Source: Eledone cirrhosa (Eukaryota; Mollusca; Cephalopoda; Octopoda; Eledonidae). From it: a stretch of DNA of 64,000 nt. The notes below the pieces were generated by a model. The model did no database searches and was not told the DNA's origin. It was given only the letters and a program-made list of their open reading frames with translations. Location of the stretch: NCBI GenBank assembly GCA_964016885.1, contig OZ024759.1, positions 9,714,831 to 9,778,830 of the forward strand, read 5' to 3'. A program made the position numbers and the translations under genes. Below are positions 58,045 through 64,000 of the stretch, piece by piece. Numbering within the stretch: the stretch's first letter is position 1; the number at the start of each line of letters is the position of its first letter.

Positions 58045-58222
58045 TCTTGAGGCTGTGAGTTCGATTTCTGAACCGGGTGATGCGTTATGTCCTTGAGCAA
58101 GACACTTTATTTCACGTTGCTCCTTCTACCTGGAGTTGCGACCGATAGATAGTACTAGCAACTGGATAGACCGACGGAAACATTGTTTCCTCGGTCCGAT
58201 TTGACGAAAATCGATCGATCCC

Positions 58223-58225
<3 letters not shown>
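58044..58225 (+). mobile_element. tRNA-derived SINE (family C), headless
   Basis: GGCTGTGAGTTCGATTTCTG, TGTCCTTGAGCAAGACACTT and GTTGCGACCGATAGATAGTA match 10258-10487. The A-box half is missing at the satellite junction. Confidence 0.82.

Positions 58226-58270
<45 letters not shown>
58226..58270. repeat. (TA)n microsatellite
   Basis: A-run and pure AT. Confidence 0.93.
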
Positions 58271-58274
<4 letters not shown>

Positions 58275-58469
58275 GTTAAAAATGTACATCCATATATGTA
58301 TACTGAAATACTAGTATGCATATGAATACACACACGTATACATATATAGATGTACCAAGTCTTTCACTGGTTACTTTACTGTGAGTATCCAGCTATTCTG
58401 TATGTAAACACACAGACAAACCGGTTTTTAGAGTCATACTGGTTTTTGAGGAAACACCTTTCCTCTATT

Positions 58470-58559
58470 CTCCAGAAAGCCAGACAAGGAATATTGAACT
58501 AGTTTCGTTGTTGTTACAACTCATCAGCAATATTTACCTATCTACCGGCCTTTCTGGAG
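58470..58559 (-). ncRNA. Hammerhead ribozyme (type I), candidate 3
   Basis: Minus strand: CTGATGA (58521-58527), stem II GTTGT/ACAAC (58516-58520 with 58507-58511), GAAA (58503-58506), two-pair stem III with a 2-nt loop, triplet GTT with the cleavage base at 58497. Stem I has seven perfect pairs (AATATTG with CAATATT). After an internal loop a further 12 pairs follow (CTCCAGAAAGGCC with GGCTTTCTGGAG, one bulged G). The internal loop is where natural hammerheads make their activating tertiary contact. Confidence 0.78.
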
Positions 58560-58660
58560 AATCGTAAAAGCACATATCGTTATATGCTTTTTCTATGAAA
58601 ATTAGTAGTGGGCAGACTAATTTGCATAGAGTGTGAGTACGTACCGGTTCAACGGAGACG

Positions 58661-59116
58661 ATAAAAACAAATAACGAAACGAAATTAAATTTCGTTTCGT
58701 TTGTAACTCACTTTTGTATGACTGACGCTTAAACAATTAAGTTAAAAATGTACATCCATATATGTATACTGAAATACTAGTATGCATATGAATACACACA
58801 CGTATACATATATAGATGTACCAAGTCTTTCACTGGTTACTTTACTGTGAGTATCCAGCTATTCTGTATGTAAACACACAGTCAAACCGGTTTGTCTGTG
58901 TGTTTACATACAGAATAGCTGGATACTCACAGTAAAGTAACCAGTGAAAGACTTGGTACATCTATATATGTATACGTGTGTGTATTCATATGCATACTAG
59001 TATTTCAGTATACATATATGGATGTACATTTTTAACTTAATTGTTTAAGCGTCAGTCATACAAAAGTGAGTTACAAACGAAACGAAATTTAATTTCGTTT
59101 CGTTATTTGTTTTTAT
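58661..59116. repeat. 456-bp near-perfect palindrome
   Basis: Two 228-bp arms meet at ACCGGT (58888/58889). The outer part has AACGAAACGAAATTAAATTT mirrored on the right. Only isolated mismatches are seen (for example CAGTCAAACC against CAGACAAACC) and there is no spacer. Confidence 0.9.
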
Positions 59117-59215
59117 ATATATATATATATATATATAACAAAGAGGTCGATATGCAATAAATATTTTTCATATGCCAACGAAACTTACTCATTTTTTTTC
59201 TATTATATATATATA
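59117..59215. other. Short AT-rich spacer
   Basis: TA runs and ATATGCCAACGAAACTTACT; nothing identified. Confidence 0.5.
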
Positions 59216-59345
59216 AAACAAAGAGGGTGTAGTAAGACACCAGGTGGACCATAACCTCCAGAGTACTCGATACTTAGGGTAGTAGAGTGGGTAGTAGGAA
59301 AAGTGTCAGGATCCCCGACAGCTGAGCTCCGGCCGTTTCGACAGC
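59216..59345 (-). mobile_element. GAAAC-hairpin element end (copy 3)
   Basis: Reverse of 7522-7665: CCAGGTGGACCATAACCTCC, CTTAGGGTAGTAGAGTGGG, TCCCCGACAGCTGAGCTCCG and GCCGTTTCGACAGCTAG. More diverged than the other copies. Confidence 0.6.
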
Positions 59346-59567
59346 TAGATACAAATTAAACTGAAACTTTCCCTATATATATATATATATACCCATATAT
59401 ATATGTGTACGCACACATATATATATGTATATACATACACACACACACATATATATATGGGTATATATATATATATATATATATAGTAATAATAATAAAT
59501 TTGAAGATTAAAATCCAAAGAGGGCTCGGTAAGGATAAATATATATCAAATATATAAGAACCGTAGA
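59346..59567. repeat. (TA)n/(CA)n low complexity
   Basis: ACCCATATATATATG and CACACACA runs form small inverted repeats. Confidence 0.85.
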
Positions 59568-59678
59568 GCAAATATTTATTAAAATAACAGATTAAAGTTT
59601 AAGCAAAGTTTCAGAAGATCCCGTTAAGGGTGAAAGCAGCGATTCTTTGCTTAAACTTGTTATTTTAATAAATATATA
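59568..59678. repeat. 111-bp stem-loop
   Basis: AAATATTTATTAAAATAACA ... AAGTTTAAGCAAAG is mirrored by CTTTGCTTAAACTTGTTATT, TTAATAAATAT, with a loop around AGATCCCGTTAAGGGTGAAA. Confidence 0.85.
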
Positions 59679-59679
59679 T

Positions 59680-60910
59680 ATGGGTGCATAAAAGATGTAG
59701 TGGGATCACAGGTAAGCTAACTAAGAACATAGATTTTACATGTGGCCGGTGCTCTGGTGCAATAAGTAGCAGCAAGTGCTCACAAAATACTAGCTCCTTC
59801 AACTGCGCAGAGGGTTCTATAGAAATAGTGGACAGCTTCCATTACCTGGGTGACAAAATCAGCAGTGGGGGAGGGTGCTCTGAAAGTACAGTAGCTAGAG
59901 TCAGAACTGGATGGAAAAAGTTCAGAGAGCTTATACCACTATTGGCCGCTAAAGGGTTCTCTCTAAAAATGAAAGGCAGGTTATACGATGCCTGCATACG
60001 AACAGCAATACTGCATGGCAGTGAGACCTGGGCATTGTGTGCAGAGGATATACGCAGACTAGAGAGGAACGAAGCTTGCATGCTCCGCTGGATGTGCAAT
60101 AGTAATATACGTGAACGGCAAAGCATAAACGAACTAAGGAAAAAATTAGAAATAAGAGGGATCAGATGTTGTTTACTCGAGAGAAGGCTACGTTGGTACG
60201 GTCACGTGATGCGCATGAAAGACGACAGCTGTATAACAAAAGTGCAGGGCAATAAAGATAGACGGTAGCCACGGAGTAGGCAGACCCAGAAAAACATGGG
60301 ACGAGCTGATAAATTCCGACCTCACACACTTACACCTCTCCAAGACAATGTCACTGGACCGAGACCTTTGGCGGTACTCAGTAATAGAGAAGACCCGCCT
60401 TACCTAAATACAAAGTAAAAACCTACTACAGTAAGTAGGCATCTCTATCAAAACACACCCCCGTCCACCACCTCCACCCCATTCACACCGCCTCTTTCAA
60501 TGTAAAGTTATGTTGGTCCCACAACATCCAGGCCGAAACAAATGAGATCGTGTAGGTGTCACGACAAAAAACACACAGTCCACGCTGTAAATGTGGCCGT
60601 GTAGGCAACACGGTAAAAACCTCCCAGCCCCACACTGTAAATGTGGTTGGTGTTAGGAAGGGCATCCAGCTGTAGAAAACCCGCCAGACAGTCCACGCTG
60701 TAATGTGGCCGTGTAGGCAACACGGTAAAAACCTCCCAGCCCCACACTGTAAATGTGGTTGGTGTTAGGAAGGGCATCAAACTGTAGAAAACCCGCCAGA
60801 CAGTCCTATGCGAGCAAGACAACCACTCTTGCCTCAAGTGGGAAAACCCCCGTCCAAACCCATGCAAGCGTGGAACACGGACGTTAAACCTGATGATGAT
60901 GATGATGATG
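59680..60910 (+). pseudogene. RTE-like LINE, zinc finger to 3' tail
   Basis: It begins inside the PHD-like finger ([22 protein letters not shown]) immediately after a TA repeat. An open frame to 60268 matches the 672-residue protein almost residue for residue ([31 protein letters not shown]). One base change then shifts KCRAI to KVQGN. The tail (60410-60910) contains the same duplicated GTCCACGCTGTAATGTGGCC segment as 34245-34754, so the two copies are siblings. Confidence 0.87.

Positions 60911-60948
<38 letters not shown>
60911..60948. repeat. (TA)n microsatellite
   Basis: Pure AT after the (GAT)n tail. Confidence 0.93.
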
Positions 60949-60949
<1 letters not shown>

Positions 60950-60950
<1 letters not shown>

Positions 60951-61085
60951 CGAAGGAAATGTGGTAAGGAACCAGGTGGACCATAACGCACCAAAGTACT
61001 CAATACTTAGGGTAGTAGAGTGGGTAATAGGAACAAGTAACATCCCGACGGCTGAGCTCAAGTCGTTTCGACGGCTAATTCTGGC
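60950..61085 (-). mobile_element. GAAAC-hairpin element end (copy 4)
   Basis: GTAAGGAACCAGGTGGACCA, CTTAGGGTAGTAGAGTGGGT, CCGACGGCTGAGCTCAAGTC and GTTTCGACGGCTAATTCTGG, reverse orientation. Confidence 0.65.
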
Positions 61086-61099
61086 GTAGGATAGAAGAA

Positions 61100-61342
61100 A
61101 GGAAAGGCACAGAAACGAAGAAAGAAATCCCCAGTCACTGAAGAGGTCACAGAGTGTGTGACGAAAGAACTATGACTATATATATATAAACAACTATCTG
61201 GTTGTGGAACCAACCAACCAACCAGAAATTTATATATTTGTAAATTTATAAATATATAATAAATTAAATTGAAGTGAAAGCAACTGGTGCGTGTGTTTCT
61301 TATTGGCAACATGACCCTCCCAAAGTATAACAATATATATAT
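61100..61342 (+). mobile_element. Dispersed element with hammerhead-like core (copy 2)
   Basis: Matches 15515-15700: GAGGTCACAGAGTGTGTGAC, AACCAACCAACCAACCAGAA and CATGACCCTCCCAAAGTATA. The segment 61133-61177 has CTGAAGA, a GTCAC/GTGAC hairpin, GAAA, a two-pair stem III, triplet CTA and a five-pair stem I (AGTCA with TGACT), but one extra G between CTGAAGA and stem II. Confidence 0.6.
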
Positions 61343-62370
61343 ATATATTATTAAATTGTATTTACTAGAGAGAGAGGAAGAGGAATTAGAAAGTGGAGGG
61401 ACAAAGGGAGTAGTATAGAGAGAGAGGAAGGGGGAGAAGAAGTAGGAAGTAGGGTGACAAACTGAGATGGAGGGAGGGGTAGAGGTGGAAGGAATCTTTG
61501 TTCAGTTTTGATATATGTAGACATGATGTCATTGATTTAGAGTGTGGTGAGTTAAAGAGAATTAAATTGTTTATGTGGAAGTGGTCAAGGCAGTAGGAGT
61601 GCTGCGTGTCTGTGTGTGCTGGGAGGTGGTCAGAGGGCATAGCAGCAGTAGGGTGGAATGGTAAAGGTGCGAGGATGGGTAGGTGTAAAAGTTGGAGTGA
61701 GGAGGGGGTGTGTGTGGATTAGTAGAGGTGTTAGTGGGATGAGTGAGTGTCTGAGGAAGGGTGGGGTGGAGCGGGGAGAGAAGGGTGTGGGGGTCGATGG
61801 AGGGAGTGTGGTGTACTGGTGTGTGTGTAGTTTGATGAAGGGGGTGTTAGTGGGTGTTAGTATACGGGCGGTGGAGAAAGGATTGAATGCAGGTGTGAGT
61901 GGGGGTCAGTGGTGGTAGGGTGTGTAGAGTGGGTGGTGTAAGAGGGTGTGTGTGTACGTGTGCGTGGGGTTGGGGGGTGTTAGTGATGTTAGTTGCGTGT
62001 AGGGTGGGTGGTGTAAGTGGGTGCGTGTGTTCGTGTGCTTGGGGTCAGGGGGTGTTAGTGATGTTAGTTGCGGGGTGGTGGGGTGGATGGGTGGGGGTGA
62101 GGGTTAGTGGTGGTAGTAGGGTGTGTATTTAGTGTGAGCGCGTGTATATATGTGCCGGTGGGTGTGTGCATGTGATAAGGGGGGGGGAAGAAGGGAGGGA
62201 TGTTAGGATGTTAGTTGGGGAAGGGTGGTCAGGTGAGAGGTGGAGTGGAGGTGTTAGTATTGTTAGTTGTGGGGTGGGCAGTGAAAAGGAGGGGTGTGTT
62301 AGTGGTGTTAGTGGGGGATGTGTGGGGGGAGGGGGCGGTCGAAGGCTAAAGGAATAAGGGTGGGGAGTTC
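61343..62370. other. G-rich region, possible Penelope-like 3' flank
   Basis: The plus strand is rich in GGGTGTGTG, GTGTTAGTG and GGAGGG. The minus strand is correspondingly C/A-rich like the linker of the neighbouring Penelope-like element. Motifs GGGGGTGTTAGTGATGTTAG and GTAGGGTGGGTGGTGTAAG repeat at about 61970 and 62050. No coding motif was recognised. Confidence 0.45.
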
Positions 62371-63700
62371 AGGCCGGGGGGAGTGTGGGTCTGTAAGATG
62401 AAGATAGTTCGTTGTTCGACTGTAAGGCGATTGGCGGGTGTTCCGTGGCACTGGAGTAGGCCACAGACTGTGAGATGGCGTGCGGAATGTCTAGGGGCAC
62501 CAAAGTGGCGGGCGATGGGGGAACTACCACCGAGACGAATATCCCGGAGGTGCTCCGTGACTCGGTCCGCCAGGCGGCGTCCCGTCTGTCCGACCTAAGT
62601 CGCGCTGCACTCCGTGCAGCAAATTCCGTAGACTAGGTTGGAGGAGGTGCAGCGGAAGGCATGCCGGACAGAGAGAGGGTGGCCGTTGGGACCCTGGAAG
62701 GTGGTGGTGTTGGTGATGTGGGGACAGGTGTTGCAGCGGGGCCTAGAACAGGGAAAGGAACCGGGGGGGGGGAAGAGAGCGTGGGTTGGGGGGTAGGAAG
62801 CTGTGGACAAGGAGGGTGCGGAGATTGCGTGCGCGTTTGAAGGAGGGGAGTGGTGGGGTTGGGAAGATATGGGAGGTGGAGGGGTCGGACTGGAGGCGTC
62901 GGAAGAGGCGTCGGATGGTGCGGTGGAGGGGTAAGGTGGAGGGGTGGTAGGTGATGGGGAAGGGGAGATGGTGGGTGGGTGTGCGGTGGCGTGGGGGTGA
63001 GGGTGGTGGAGCGGTGGACAGCACGGGCGCGGGTGAGAGCGGTGTGGACGAGAGAGGGGGGGTAACCTCTGCGGATGAAATGGCTGACTAGGGAAAGGGC
63101 CTGGGACTCGAAGTCAGCATCTCGGCTACAGAGGCGGCGGATCCTGAGGAGTTGGGAGTAGGGAATGGAGAGTTTAGTGTGGGTGGGGTGGGAAGAGGTG
63201 AAGTCGAGGTAAGAGTGGGAGTCGGTGGGTTTGAAGAAGGCGGAGGTGACGAGGGAGTGGTGGGAGGGGTCGAAGGCGACGGAGATGTCTAAGAAGTGGA
63301 CGGTGGAGATAGAGGTGGTGAAGTGGAGGGAGGGGTGGAAGGAGCAGAAGAAGGAGAGAAAGAAGTCGAGCTGTTCTCGGGTGAGGGTCGTCGCTCCGAT
63401 ACAGTCGTCAATGTAACGACCGTACAGTTCGGGCGTGGGGCCGGTGTACTGGGCAAAGATTTGGGCCTCAACATGGCCAACAAAAAGGTTGGCATAGTTC
63501 GGGCCCATTCTTGTACCCATGGCTACCCCCATGACCTGTTGGTAAAACTCACCCGAGAAGGAGAAACAATTGAGGGTGAGGACCAGCTCGGCGAGGCGAA
63601 GCAGGGTGGGGGTGGAGGGAATGGGGGAGGGGCGAAGGTCGAGGTAGTGTTTGAGGGCGCGTAGGCCGTTGGCGTGGGGGATGACGGTATAGAGGGACTT
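62371..63700 (-). pseudogene. Penelope-like element, RT and GIY-YIG endonuclease, broken
   Basis: On the minus strand the RT palm starts at about 63697 with SLYTVIPHANGLRALKHYL, then GVAMGTRMGPNYANLFVG, the catalytic box RYIDDCIGA, FLDISVAFDP, KPTDSHSYLDFTSSHPTHTK and SIPYSQLLRIRRLC. The frame 62633-63532 then drifts into a proline-rich reading of what other frames read as RCNTCPHI and NLVYGICCTECSA, the zinc-binding and GIY part of a GIY-YIG nuclease. A TAG stop sits where the Tyr of YIG should be; GQTGRRLADRVTEHLRDI and HFGAPRHSARHLTV follow. 5'-truncated by TA-rich DNA, frameshifted near 63000, inactive. Penelope-like elements prime on GIY-YIG-made nicks and often bear hammerheads, which fits the ribozymes in this window. 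Confidence 0.88.
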
Positions 63701-64000
63701 ATATATAAAAATATATATATATATATATTGTTATACACACGTTTTCAGATAAAGAATCTTGCTAAACAAATTCAGAAACGAAATATATATATATATATAT
63801 GTAAATAAATAAATAAATTAATTAAATTAAATAAAGAAGGGAAGGGGGAGAAAGAAGGAAAGAAAAGACATAAAAAAAGGGGAGATAAGTAAGGAAGAAA
63901 ACGAAAAGAAATAGAAAAGGAATGAAGGAGAAGGGAGGGATATAGGTATTGGTCTTTGTGGGTAATTAAAGGGGTTGTATACAATAAGAGGGTAGAAAGT
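63701..64000. repeat. (TA)n and A/G-rich low complexity
   Basis: TA runs at 63710-63728 and 63783-63800, TAAATAAATAAAT, then a GAAGG/AAAGAA purine-rich stretch to the end. No gene is seen. Confidence 0.7.

Larger units (their letters stand above)
58271..59116 (-). mobile_element. Retroelement terminal-repeat cluster: direct repeat, hammerhead, palindrome
   Basis: The about 145-bp segment AAGTTAAAAATGTACATCCA ... TGTAAACACACAG occurs at 58271-58412, again at 58738-58881, and inverted after 58889. Between the direct copies lies a complete hammerhead (58470-58559). This arrangement, with repeats flanking a type I ribozyme, resembles the terminal repeats of Penelope-like elements or retrozymes. 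No ORF is present. Confidence 0.55.

Noticed and set aside
61658..62357. Gly/Val-rich small frames on the plus strand
   Set aside because: They come from G-rich low-complexity sequence next to the Penelope-like element.

Overview
This window looks like intronic and intergenic chromosome of a coleoid cephalopod, probably an octopod. That is an inference from the tRNA-derived SINE families, the abundance of RTE-type LINE copies ending in (GAT)n, the Penelope-like and Helitron elements, the very long introns packed with tandem repeats, and a multi-domain copper-only superoxide dismutase repeat protein. Nothing bacterial or viral is visible, and almost all long reading frames are satellites read in frame.

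One host gene can be reconstructed, on the minus strand. Eight exons (42778-43003, 40445-40536, 23701-25634, 20429-20506, 19093-19317, 14915-15056, 6693-6819, 4858-4970) join with matching splice phases into about 979 residues. They encode at least seven tandem SOD-like units, only one of which keeps all four copper ligands. Neither end of the gene is in the window. Seven splice donors are GT; the 14915-15056 exon has a GC donor.

Everything else is mobile or repetitive DNA. (1) A TTAA-flanked MITE with 18-bp terminal inverted repeats (piggyBac-like) occurs six times. A compact 229-bp copy (20593-20821) carries one 72-bp unit and one 44-bp unit; other copies have expanded one of these into arrays of up to about 6 kb. 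(2) A Helitron with three 31-bp units (52336-53021) has a relative in which the unit is amplified to about 99 copies (54866-58044). (3) SINE segments are amplified into 78-bp and 119-bp arrays. (4) A TIR element carrying a 15-bp minisatellite is present twice in opposite orientation. (5) About ten copies or fragments of an RTE-like LINE are present, one with an intact 672-aa reverse transcriptase frame containing a PHD-like zinc finger. (6) A decayed Penelope-like element (RT plus GIY-YIG) lies at the right edge. (7) Fragments of two other LINEs, two mariner-like remnants and several other MITEs are present. (8) Three sequences fold as complete type I hammerhead ribozymes (17144-17202 plus, 33669-33740 minus, 58470-58559 minus).

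The main theme is repeated birth of satellites from internal tandem units of different transposon classes, inside the introns of a single gene and often within 40-120 bp of its exons, together with several self-cleaving ribozymes of the kind carried by Penelope-like elements.
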